A DNA stretch of 64,000 bases from Gracilaria caudata (Eukaryota; Rhodophyta; Florideophyceae; Gracilariales; Gracilariaceae): NCBI GenBank assembly GCA_030374735.1, contig JASCIV010000029.1, forward strand, positions 1-64,000, in the 5' to 3' direction. How positions within the stretch are numbered: position 1 is the stretch's first letter; every line of letters begins with the position of its first letter. The notes under the pieces are model-generated. The model saw only the letters and a program-made list of their open reading frames with translations, was not told where the DNA came from and did no database searches. This document shows, in pieces, positions 18,650 to 27,670 of this stretch. The translations under genes were made by a program, and so were the position numbers.

Positions 18650-19240
18650 TGCGCACAAGCCGCAGCAGATTGAGCGGTACTCAAGGCCGGGGTTGGACCC
18701 ACGGGCCTTGGAGAAGAACTCGGCTGGTCTGCGGGCGAAGGATTTCATGGAAGTTCCGGCGCCGCCATGTACACCAAAGCCACAAGGGAACACTTGAACG
18801 TTGTCTGTGGCACAAGTCGTATTTGCGATGTTTGAGCGTTTCAGCCTTGCTTGCTGTGCCGGCTCCCTGACGTGACACGCTGAAATTGTATGGGTCTGGT
18901 TTTGCAATAGTGACATCAAGACCGAGGGGTTCTGACGCGAACCAAGGATCGTCTATGAACAAGTCAAGGCGCTATTGCTGAACTTCTGGCAAGTGGCTTT
19001 GACATGGGAACTTCCACTCGCGCTGAAAATGCAAGCATGCTGGTGGGCTGTTTTAGCAGATTGCACAGAGTATTACGCAGAGCGTTGTGGCGGCGTGTAG
19101 AACCGGTCCCAGCAGGACATACCATTGCGTGGTATCCTACATCGTCGAGAGTTGGCACGTTTTGGAAGGAGGCCCCAGCGCAAGCATTGCATAACGGACT
19201 GCCTCCAAATGCACGTTTGCCTAACCGTAGCTCCAACATC
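18650..19240 (-). pseudogene. frameshifted remnant of a non-LTR retroelement polyprotein (C-terminal part)
   Basis: Read on the minus strand, three overlapping frames together carry the tail of a retroelement reverse-transcriptase polyprotein. First comes CNACAG...LDDVGYHAMVC...RRHNALRN, a zinc-knuckle-like motif followed by the RHN box (19239-18964). A frame with PLGLDVTIAKPDPYN and AETLKHRKYDLCHRQ follows (18962-18681), then one with VQVFPCGFGVHGGAGTS (18919-18647). The order matches the region downstream of RT in many LINE-like elements. At least two frameshifts and stops separate the pieces, so it is dead. I see no RT catalytic core upstream and no poly(A) tail. Confidence 0.65.
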
Positions 19241-21397
19241 TTTGTCCATAGTTCTTTAGTGAGGTCATCATGAGAGGGAGCGAATCATTGCAATGTGCAT
19301 CAATCCTGATGATCATTCGACCCTTTTCTTACGCATAGTTGTCCACGTTTACGAAGTGCAGTGCCCTTGCATGCTCATCGCACAAAGTTGACCTCCATCA
19401 TGGTGATGATCAGCTGAATATCAGGGCTGCACAAGATAATACTCCGTACAGAGGTAGAAGGGTAGGGTAGCGTACCCTTGTACTTCGGGAAGAGTTGCTG
19501 CTGTTTCTTCCTATTCTTGAGTCTGGAGATGGTTGTTTTTTTTTTTGCAAGACTGCTTATATATCCCCTGGGGATTCCCATTTTGGCAAGTAGCTTACTG
19601 CCTATCGGTTCACATTGTGATGATGTTACGTGACAAAAAGTAAGCTTTACCCTGAACCAAGCTGGTAAGCGAGACACAGCGGATATTGAGCTCAACATTC
19701 TATCATATCCTTCCAATCATCATGTAAACGTGGTCCTTCCGAGAACGCCTTCCCTGGGTTAAGCTCCATCCTGAGGCAGAAACCCTTTTTTCATACCAAG
19801 ACTTTGTGCCCCACAAAGAGAACAAGACCCAGTCAACGCGATGACGTTGATATCGCGTTATCGTCTTGATAGGACACGGTCAGTTTTGAAAAGGACCTCA
19901 CAATTGCCCCTTTTGCTTGCTTGGAGTTGGTCAGATTTAGGAAAGCTTGCGAAGAAGGCGACTTCTGAGTTCAATTGTGAAGACGATATGGATCTTTTTC
20001 GTCCAGCTGATTTTTTTCCTGTCAACCTTGTATCTTTTTGAGAAATTGCTGACAGCGGAACTATTGCCGCTTTAGTAACTACAAGGATAACGACTGATTT
20101 CTTGATAGACATACGTCAACAAGAAGCAAACAAACAAAAAATGTGTCACCACGAACAAGGACTTGACATTATGTGCAAGGATTCAAGAATGTGGAGCGCG
20201 CGGACCATGGGCTTGCACACATGAAGTGAAGGTTAACCTTCCAAATAGCACGGCGCACCGCAATCAATTGGTGGTAGACTAACCCTACCAGCGTTGCGTA
20301 CAGCAACGCCGACACCTTCAAACGTTTGCAACACCATTGGATGAAGCAAAGCAGATGCGGACACTCACACTCTCAGTGGATGTTGATATTTATTGATGAA
20401 CGAACTTTTTTTGGGACATTATACTGTACAAACTCATAGCGTAACCAGCGAAACATATGAACTCAAATGTGGCAAAACGTCAACGAGTAATCGATTGGCC
20501 GATAGAGAAAGCATTATAGTTGTGAGCAACAGACATTGTCCGTACAGTAAATGGGAAGGCCCAATAAGTAGAGTGCTGGAGATGAATTGAGATTTGACCT
20601 TCAAGTTGGGCTTCTGCACCAGCAAGTAGATATGCTCTTATCGCTCGGCACGTGTTAGGTGATGATTGGAACCGGAGAGTGTACTGGTCTACCGTGCAGC
20701 AATTGGCACGAAGGTAGTGGGGAAGCGGGAGGCGGTACGTACAAGCATCGTGAGATACAGAAGTACGTTAGCTTGGGCGATCATTGTGCGCGAGGTCGGG
20801 AAGCAGAAAAGATGTGCTCGCAGAGTGTCGAAGATTCTAGTGTTGTTGCTGAAAGGCATTGAGACTACGTGGAAAAGGCGCGCAATACAAACTAATGATC
20901 GCGCATGGGTGTGAGTCCACAGTGTGAGGTGGGCTACGCAGCTGGAGGGGGGGCTCTGGAAGCAAAATTGCAGCTGTACTTATTTTTTACGACTGGGCAG
21001 GATGTTGAGGTTACATCGTACTGAATACGGTAGTAGGGTAAAGCAACTATGCAGAGGGAAATACGGTTGTAGTAAAGATACGGCTATAGGAAGAAGGTGC
21101 ACGAAGCACGTGCGAACTTCGCAATGCGAAGAGGTAGAAGGTTGAAAGCAGTTGCTCATAACACAGTTGCATGAAAGCGAGTTCGGAAAACGCAAAAGCG
21201 ACAGATTCGAGTAAGTGTACATGTAGAAGAGGGAGAAGAAAGTGTATGATGAAACAAGGGTAAACGCGCACAAACTAGAAGCTCCGACTTTGAAAAGCTT
21301 GTTATCATGCAAGGTGAGTTGAGCAACTACAATCTAGAAAGCGGCCAGGGTGCGATTGAGTGGAAGTGGAGGGATATATGGCATTACGGCGCAGAAA
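19241..21397. other. intergenic region, no supportable gene
   Basis: Short frames on both strands lack domains and credible starts. One copy of the dispersed CAAGGGTA/GTAGCG palindrome lies at 19458-19479. Otherwise nothing is recognised between the retroelement remnant and the NF-YA stop. Confidence 0.5.
19458..19479. repeat. dispersed GGGTAGCG palindrome, copy 1
   Basis: aagggtagggtagcgtaccctt reads nearly the same on both strands, with AAGGGTA facing TACCCTT. Related copies lie at 31961, 33136, 36820-36903 and 49883. Confidence 0.6.
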
Positions 21398-22117
21398 TCA
21401 CTGGCCAGCGGCGGCAGCCTCCTTCGGTCTTGAAATCTGCTGATCCTCCTGCTTGGACAGGAAGCGACCTCCAGGCCCACGACGGCGTTGCATGGCGTGC
21501 TTGTGACGACTCTCGTGCATGTAGCTCCTCTTCCTCGGTGTGTAGCTAGTGACGTCAGTGCCAGTCTGCTTCTTGCGGCTTTCTCTGCGCTTGAGGATGC
21601 GCGCATACTGCTTAGGGTTAACATAGGTGGGCTGATCGTCCATGCAGGGGTCGGGGGGGGCGAAGACCATGCCGGGGTAGCTTCCAAAGGCGGCGGCGGC
21701 TGCGGCGGCGGCCGAGGCGGCCGTCATGGGCATGGGCGGCGGAGGCTGCGCGGCGGCATGGAGCGTGGCGGCGGCTGCGGCAGCAGACACGGGCGCGGAC
21801 ACGGCCGGCACGGCTGGGACGGCGGCCACGGCGGGCACAGGTGGGACAGCGGCGACGGAGGAAACGGGGGGCGGGGGGGAGGCAGCGGAAGTAATGGGAG
21901 CAGGTGCAGCGGGCTTTGTATCCTGCGGCGCGGCGCCGCGCGCGGCGGCGACGGCGGCGGCGGCTGCGGCTGCGGCGGCTGCGGCTGCGGCAGGCGTGGC
22001 GTCAAGCGGCGCGGAGGAAGGGGGAGGGGCGGGTGCGGCGGCGGCTGTGGCGTCGTGCGGCTGCGCGGAGAGCAGCGGTTGGTTGGAGTAGATGGGCGCG
22101 GAATCGGACGAAGCCAT
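21398..22117 (-). CDS. NFYA: NF-YA (CBF-B/HAP2) subunit of the CCAAT-binding factor
   Basis: 239 residues from the ATG at 22117; the open frame upstream has no ATG. Residues about 10-160 are a low-complexity Ala/Pro-rich region (poly-Ala runs). Near the C-terminus is the NF-YA core: the A1 helix PTYVNPKQYARILKRRESRKK, which contacts NF-YB/NF-YC, a linker of about 15 residues, then the DNA-binding A2 segment YMHESRHKHAMQRRRGPGG with RFLS. The residues that read CCAAT (ESRHxHA, RRxRGxGGRF) are all present. NF-YA joins the histone-fold pair NF-YB/NF-YC in the nucleus to bind CCAAT promoters. The linker is about two residues longer than in animals. It is transcribed divergently from TRAPPC3. Confidence 0.93.
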   Translation of the reverse strand: MASSDSAPIYSNQPLLSAQPHDATAAAAPAPPPSSAPLDATPAAAAAAAAAAAAAVAAARGAAPQDTKPAAPAPITSAASPPPPVSSVAAVPPVPAVAAVPAVPAVSAPVSAAAAAATLHAAAQPPPPMPMTAASAAAAAAAAFGSYPGMVFAPPDPCMDDQPTYVNPKQYARILKRRESRKKQTGTDVTSYTPRKRSYMHESRHKHAMQRRRGPGGRFLSKQEDQQISRPKEAAAAGQ

Positions 22118-22546
22118 TTGGAGGGGGTGGGAGGCAGAGGCGGGGTGCGGGCGGAGCGGAGGCGAAGCGAGATGCGGGGCGACGTGGCGGGGCAAGGCTG
22201 GCTGCGCCGCTGGTCGAATAAGCGCGAGCGAAGAAGATGGCGGCGACAGCGCGTGGCCGAGAGCGTGGCGGCTTGCGTGCTGACTGGCTGCTTTTCACGC
22301 CGCGCGCGCGTGCGCTCGCCCGCGCCGCGCGCCCGCGCCGCGCGCGCCCTGCTGCCGGGCACGTCACGTCGCTGTCGTCGTATTCCGCCTGGCCCGGGTG
22401 GAAGCCGTGGCCACGTGGCCGTTACAGCCGTGCATCCGCCTCCTTGTTGGCCTTGTTGCTCGGATCAGCAAACACCTGCCAGACAATCGATTGGCAAGCT
22501 CGTTCCTCGGCGCCCCCCGCTCCGATCACCCCCCTCCCCCCCCCCA
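22118..22546. promoter_or_regulatory. shared promoter region between NF-YA and TRAPPC3, with CCAAT box
   Basis: 429 GC-rich bases separate the two divergent start codons. A CCAAT box (ATTGG on the plus strand, 22490-22494) sits about 53 bases before the TRAPPC3 ATG, so the CCAAT-factor gene may share a promoter containing its own target site. No TATA box is evident. Confidence 0.45.
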
Positions 22547-23171
22547 ATGTCGCGCCCGTCGCTGCAGACCATCGGCGACGCCGCCTTCGCGCGCTGCGAC
22601 CGCGTCTCCGCCGAGCTGCTCGCCCTCACCTACGGCACCTTCGTGCGCCAGCTGCTGCTCGACTACGAGCACGTCAACGACGTCAACGCGCAGCTCGATA
22701 CCATCGGATACAACATCGGCGTGCGCCTCGTCGAGGACTTTCTGGCAAAGTCCAAGATCAACTACTGCCAGTCGTTCGTCGACACCGCAGATGTCATTGC
22801 AAAGGTCGCCTTCAAGATGTTTCTGGGCATCACCGCCAACGTCACGTCGTGGTCCGCCGATCGCACCACCTTCTCGCTCGTGTTTGACGACAACCCGCTC
22901 GCCGAGTTTACCGAGCTGCCGTCGAACTGTTCCGACCTTTGGTACTCTAACGTTTTGTGCGGTGTCATTCGCGGCGCCTTGGAGATGGTCAACATGAAGG
23001 TGGGTTGCTCGTTTGTGCGATGCAAGCTACGAAAAGATGATACCAATGAGATTCGTGTCAGTTTGCACGAGCTTCTCGCGGAACAGGTACGTCCAAGCGC
23101 TTTAATTGCATACTCCGCCATTGTCCACTAACCTCTCTTTCTGTGCACAGCCACCGCAAGCTGACGATTAA
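22547..23171 (+). CDS. TRAPPC3: TRAPP complex subunit 3 (BET3)
   Basis: Exon 1 22547-23086, intron 23087-23150 (64 bases, GTACGT...CACAG with a CACTAAC branch-like site), exon 2 23151-23171, giving 186 residues against about 180 in animals. Conserved BET3 segments are clear: QLDTIGYNIGVRLVEDFLAK, then DTADVIAKVAFKMFLGIT, then LWYSNVLCGVIRGALEMV, and TNEIRVSL. Cys74 in NYCQSF corresponds to the cysteine that is palmitoylated or buried with lipid in human BET3. TRAPP is the tethering and Rab-GEF complex for ER-to-Golgi traffic, and BET3 is its central core subunit. The last exon encodes only six residues (PPQADD) plus the stop; without splicing the frame would read on to a different end. Confidence 0.92.
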
Positions 23172-23661
23172 AACCGCGTGGTGCATTCAACCAAGTGTGA
23201 CACAATCTGCCAAATTCACGTTTGTGTGCACTACGCTTTTCGAACGAGCCGCACCATAACCCTCAGCACCACAAACGTGTGTACCATAATATCCAACACA
23301 TGGCAAAGCTCGCGACCTTTCGCATACCTCATCGAAGCGGCGACGATTCCTGTTGCTCTCCGTGTCCTTTCTAAGCGCGCTGCCCGCATGAGAAAGGCAA
23401 ACATATCCTTGCTTGCCAGCAGTAGACGCGACCAACGGAGGTTCGCTTTTACTCAAATGTTACTTGCGATAGTATCGTACAAACCGAGAAAACAGAAACG
23501 CCGCATATGGGGTGCATAGTCAATAAAGAAAAAGAAACACCTCTGGATATGCTTAAAAAGTATCCCGCCGAAATTGTCTAGGGAGTTTGAACATGATGTC
23601 TACGTCCCCGCGTGCAAGATTGCTAAATGGGGGTTTGAGGCACGTTTGATTGCGTTCGCAT
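23172..23661. other. 3' intergenic region between convergent genes
   Basis: About 490 bases between the stop codons of TRAPPC3 and the minus-strand gene at 23662. An AATAAA on the plus strand near 23522 is a candidate poly(A) signal. Nothing else is recognised. Confidence 0.5.
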
Positions 23662-24756
23662 CTACCTCAGTGATTTCCTGCTGTCCACCCTCTTCGCCAT
23701 GTCTCTCTCGTTCAAGATGCGATGAAATTCATCCGGACTCACTTGGAAGAACTTACCCATGGCACGAGTGTATTCCTCGCTCTTGACGTACACCTGTTCA
23801 ATACTGTCATACCGGTCTTCCAGCATAGTGAGCACCGCGCGAAGTCTCTCCGAAGTGGCAGCCAATAGCGCTCGAGAAGCGCACTGACAGGGTTTGTTGG
23901 CGTCAACGTTCTCTGAGGCGGAAGTCTTGCAAGAGCAGCACGTCTGCTCTTGCGTGGATTTTAAATGCGATCCAATACGGTCGAGCTCGCTCTCGAGATA
24001 TGTGCAAGCAGATACGAGGATTTTTGCCTCTGCGCGATCACGATGGCGAATAATCTTTTCGTAATTGCTGCCGGCGGGCGGATCAAATAATTTGGGAACA
24101 TCGGGATTCTGTTTGAGAGGCAATAACCACCTCCTCCTTGACGGGCGACGACGTCTTCCGGCAGCCAACTTGCGCTTCTCGTCCGATGCGGCGGGGGGGC
24201 ATGGAGGCGGACGCGCACAACCTATGTCAAACGAAAAATGTCTGTGTCTGGAGTAAGGGTCGTTTCCATGCTGTGGCTTTTGCTCGGGAGCAAGCTGCGG
24301 TTGGTGCGACATCTGGCGCGGATAATGACCTGGAATGGGAGGCTGTGCAGTAGAATCCCTCATCCACGCGGGCTTGCCACGCACGGCGGCAACAACGGGA
24401 GCGTGTGACTTGGGACGCAACGGTTGACGGTCGTCGAAGAACGGGATTTCAGGCTCTGCCAGAGTGGGCGATACGGGCGCGTCGACAGAGCTGCCGGCGG
24501 AGAAGGTTATGGCGCGCGGGGCGGGCTTGGGCGGCGTGGCGGGCTGAGGGGCGGATACGACTGGACGGGAGGCGAGCGCGTTGGAGGCAGCGAGAATGTT
24601 TGTGGGGGAAACGTTGGTCTTGCGACGAAAGGTTGTGCTGAGCTTCTTCATCATCTTGGAGGCGGTGGAAGGCGGCTGGGCAGCCAGACCAGGCTGGACG
24701 AATGTGGGGCGATGCTTGTCAGGCCTGGTGGCGGCGGAGAAGGAGATGCCGCGCAT
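23662..24756 (-). CDS. unrecognised protein, 364 aa, disordered N-terminus and Cys-containing helical C-terminus
   Basis: Start taken at the ATG at 24756 (MRGISFSAATRPDK); the open frame upstream is Pro/Ser/Leu low complexity, probably 5' UTR. Residues 1-230 are Pro/Ala/Ser-rich and probably disordered, with basic patches (FRRKTN, GRRRRPSRRRW). Residues about 240-364 look helical: a charged segment NYEKIIRHRDRAEAKILVSA, a cysteine cluster (CCSC...CQC, about 295-312), then long amphipathic helices up to the end. The cysteine pattern could bind a metal, but I do not recognise the family. Normal codon use and a long frame support a real gene. A cytoskeletal or scaffold role would be a guess. Confidence 0.6.
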   Translation of the reverse strand: MRGISFSAATRPDKHRPTFVQPGLAAQPPSTASKMMKKLSTTFRRKTNVSPTNILAASNALASRPVVSAPQPATPPKPAPRAITFSAGSSVDAPVSPTLAEPEIPFFDDRQPLRPKSHAPVVAAVRGKPAWMRDSTAQPPIPGHYPRQMSHQPQLAPEQKPQHGNDPYSRHRHFSFDIGCARPPPCPPAASDEKRKLAAGRRRRPSRRRWLLPLKQNPDVPKLFDPPAGSNYEKIIRHRDRAEAKILVSACTYLESELDRIGSHLKSTQEQTCCSCKTSASENVDANKPCQCASRALLAATSERLRAVLTMLEDRYDSIEQVYVKSEEYTRAMGKFFQVSPDEFHRILNERDMAKRVDSRKSLR

Positions 24757-26335
24757 GATGGGAGAAGGGGGGGGAAGGGGAAGGGGCTGAGACTGTAGGT
24801 GGAATAAGTAGACAGTGTGGGTGGCGGATAGGACAGAGGGGATTACAAAAAGAGGGGCGTGATGTGGCGGCAGTCGGGGCGCCGACGGCTGAGGCGGGAG
24901 ACGAGAAGAGCAGTAAGGAAATGGCGGGGCGATGGACAAGAAGGCGGCTGGGTGGCTGTTATGCGGGACGTGCCGCAGAGCGTGGACACAATACATGCGA
25001 TGAGAGCTGCGAACAGAAAACGGCTCGCTGCGCAGATCGCTTTATGGCGGAGAGAGGCGTCTTTTTTGTGTGGGGTGATTTACGCGCCGTGCGTTGTGCG
25101 CGTGCGTTTGAAACGGCTCTCAGAAAGAAGTGGCGCTTACAGCCGCCGCGCGGCGCTGCTGAATTGTGCGCGCGTGTGGTTTGGGGTGTTGTGCGCAGCG
25201 CGCGCCGCGCGCAAGCGTAGCGCGGGTTGGGGGAGGGGCGATTGGCGTGGTGGAATGGGCGCAGCTTGCGGCGCGCCGATTGTGCACGCTGACGTCATGG
25301 CATGTGGCGCATGCATCGGAGAGCTGCGGCGGCGATCACGCTATCTGCGAAGTTGTCGCTTTTTGAAAAGTTGAACGAGCGCGGCGCGTGGCGCGCGGCT
25401 TGCTCAGACGCTCTCGAGCACTGGCGCCGATGACGGTGCTCTCCCGCCGTCGCGTCCGTGCGGTTCGTTCGAAACGCTTCGCGCTCGGTGTGTGGTAGGC
25501 GAGTTGTGCTTGGTACGTGCTCCGTCGCGCTTTACTTTTGTTAAACACGAGCATGGGGAACGCACAGAGATGGTACGTAGGTTTGAAAAACGGCGCGCTC
25601 CGAAAAGACGCGCGTGCGGGCAGATTCGTTTCAAAAATTCAAATCGAAAGGCGTCTTTTCGCTGCGCTCGCTGTGCGAGCGGGGCGTGCGTTTATTGCAG
25701 GGTGGTGGCGCACTGCACAGTTCGGAAGACAGTGCGCCCCCCCAGGGCGTGCGCGCGGCAGTAGAAACAGAAGCGTCGAGTGCTTTCCATGACATTAACA
25801 TTACTAAGCCACGCGACTAGCGTCCACTGCGCGTAATAGTGGTTGTCGCTCGGCAGACTGGCGCAGAGCGCCAGTCTGCCGAGCGCGCTGCCTCTCCACC
25901 TCGCCCTCCGCGCGTCGCGCTGTCGACCTCTTTCGCGACAGCCGGCGGAGAAACGCAACAGCCGTGCAAGCTGTCGCTTGTGTCGCCGCCGCGCGAATCG
26001 CAACACATGCAGAGCGCATACGTGTGCAGCTGGAACACGTGTTGGCCACGCCTAACATCTGTGTCGTGATCATTGGCGTGTCGTACGATGTTTCGCAGCG
26101 TATCTCGCGGCGTGTTGACCGCATCATGTGGTGATCATGTGCAGCTGCTTGTTCACTAAACACTTGCACCATCCCGTTGTTCCATTCGCGCACTTGCGCG
26201 CTTTGGAGCCGCTTCCGGTGCGTTTAAGCAGCGAGCTGAAAGCGCACGCTTTCAGTTTCCGCCGCGGTGCCACCACTGAGCCTTCAATCCCTGTCTTCGT
26301 TCATCCGTGCGCGCTTTTCTGACTCTGCTTGAACA
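24757..26335. other. GC-rich intergenic region between divergent genes
   Basis: Contains the promoters of the minus-strand gene at 23662 and of APS reductase. Frames here are Arg/Ala-rich and occur on all strands, as composition predicts. A perfect 17-bp hairpin lies at 25848-25884, about 450 bases before the APS reductase ATG. Confidence 0.5.
25848..25884. repeat. perfect 17-bp inverted repeat with 3-nt loop
   Basis: gctcggcagactggcgc, loop aga, then the exact reverse complement. It is GC-rich and very stable if formed as a hairpin, and it lies upstream of the APS reductase gene. Confidence 0.85.
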
Positions 26336-27544
26336 ATGAACGCTTTCATCGTGCCGTTTTCCACTGTGTCTCGCTCCTCATTTGTGCCGTCGTTTCAACG
26401 CACTTCTTCCGGTCACGCGCGTGTCATAGCTCCTGTTTCGTCACGTCGAGCGCTTGTGAAATGCGCCATTGATTTCGATCAATTGGGTGAACAGTGGACG
26501 CATGCAACGGGCTCTGATCGAAAGACTCCCACCCAAATTATTGATCACGCGCTCACAAACTTTCCGGGCGAAGTTGCCATTGCCTTTTCAGGCGCCGAGG
26601 ATGTCGTGTTGATTGAATATGCGTCGCGTACCAAGAAACCGTTCCGTGTGTTTGCGCTTGATACCGGGCGTCTGCATCCGCAGACCTATCGCTTTTATTC
26701 CGAGGTTGAACGACATTACGGAATTAAGATTGAATACACTTTCCCTGATACTCAAGAGGTCGTGGATTTCGTCAATGAAAAGGGCTTGTTCTCGTTTTAT
26801 GAAGATGGGCATCAGGAATGCTGCAGGGTGCGCAAAGTGCGTCCTTTGAGAAGAAAGCTTTCTACTCTGTCTGCTTGGATTACTGGACAGAGAAAAGATC
26901 AGAGTCCTGGAACACGCGCTGAAATTCCAATCGTACAGACCGACCCCGCCTTCAAGGGAAAGGATGATTCTGTGCTTATCAAGTATAATCCCCTGGCTAA
27001 CGTATCATCCAGTGAAGTTTGGGCTACTATTCGCGCCACAGAAGTTCCGTATAACGCACTTCACCTGGAAGGATATATCTCCATTGGATGTGAACCGTGT
27101 ACAAGACCTGTGCTACCAAACCAACACGAACGTGAAGGAAGATGGTGGTGGGAGGAAGCTACCCAGAAGGAGTGCGGTTTGCACAAGGGAAATATTTCTA
27201 CCGATGCTGCTGCTGCTGAGCTTGCTGATGAATTTGTGTCGGATGCTGTTAAAGGAGATAAAGTGGTGGTTTTTACGAAGAAGGGATGTCCGTACTGCGC
27301 GGCGTTGAAGGACCTATTCGCTGAGCTGGGTGTCCCTTATATGGAATATACTATAAGTGAGATGGATAATTATGGTGATATTGTCGCATCTCTTGAGAGG
27401 TCCACGGGTCAGAATACTGCTCCCAATTTGTTTATCACATCTCAACATATTGGTGGCAATGAAGAGACCCAAAATTTGCATGCTGCTGGCAAATTGTTGC
27501 CCATTCTTGAGGAGGCCGGCGTTCAGCTTAAGGTCTCTGCCTGA
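26336..27544 (+). CDS. APR: plastid APS reductase with C-terminal glutaredoxin domain
   Basis: 402 residues, single exon. Residues 1-42 are Ser/Arg/Phe-rich without acids, fitting a plastid transit peptide. Residues about 45-285 are the CysH-type reductase. It has the P-loop-like [10 protein letters not shown] (81-90), CC at 162-163 in [12 protein letters not shown] and CEPC at 252-255 in [11 protein letters not shown], which together give the four 4Fe-4S ligands, and the catalytic ECGLHKG (Cys280). Residues about 300-402 are a glutaredoxin with active site CPYC (318-321), TAPN (361-364) and IGG (372-374). The enzyme reduces adenylyl sulfate to sulfite with electrons from glutathione. Land-plant APR has a thioredoxin-fold C-domain with glutaredoxin-like activity; this domain looks like a true dithiol glutaredoxin. 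Confidence 0.93.
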   Translation: MNAFIVPFSTVSRSSFVPSFQRTSSGHARVIAPVSSRRALVKCAIDFDQLGEQWTHATGSDRKTPTQIIDHALTNFPGEVAIAFSGAEDVVLIEYASRTKKPFRVFALDTGRLHPQTYRFYSEVERHYGIKIEYTFPDTQEVVDFVNEKGLFSFYEDGHQECCRVRKVRPLRRKLSTLSAWITGQRKDQSPGTRAEIPIVQTDPAFKGKDDSVLIKYNPLANVSSSEVWATIRATEVPYNALHLEGYISIGCEPCTRPVLPNQHEREGRWWWEEATQKECGLHKGNISTDAAAAELADEFVSDAVKGDKVVVFTKKGCPYCAALKDLFAELGVPYMEYTISEMDNYGDIVASLERSTGQNTAPNLFITSQHIGGNEETQNLHAAGKLLPILEEAGVQLKVSA

Positions 27545-27670
27545 TCAATTTCCGTTGTTTGCTGAACGTCAGAACGTTCTGTTTTGCATAGTTTGATTCG
27601 AGAAGTTATAGTTGTTTATTCGACGTGCAGATGGTACCCTATTTGTTGCTTGTGTCGCAGTCAAACGTGA

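Noticed and set aside
21488..22546. Long Gly-rich plus-strand frame opposite NF-YA
   Set aside because: It is the antisense of the poly-Ala region of NF-YA joined to the true TRAPPC3 frame; only the part from the ATG at 22547 is supported.
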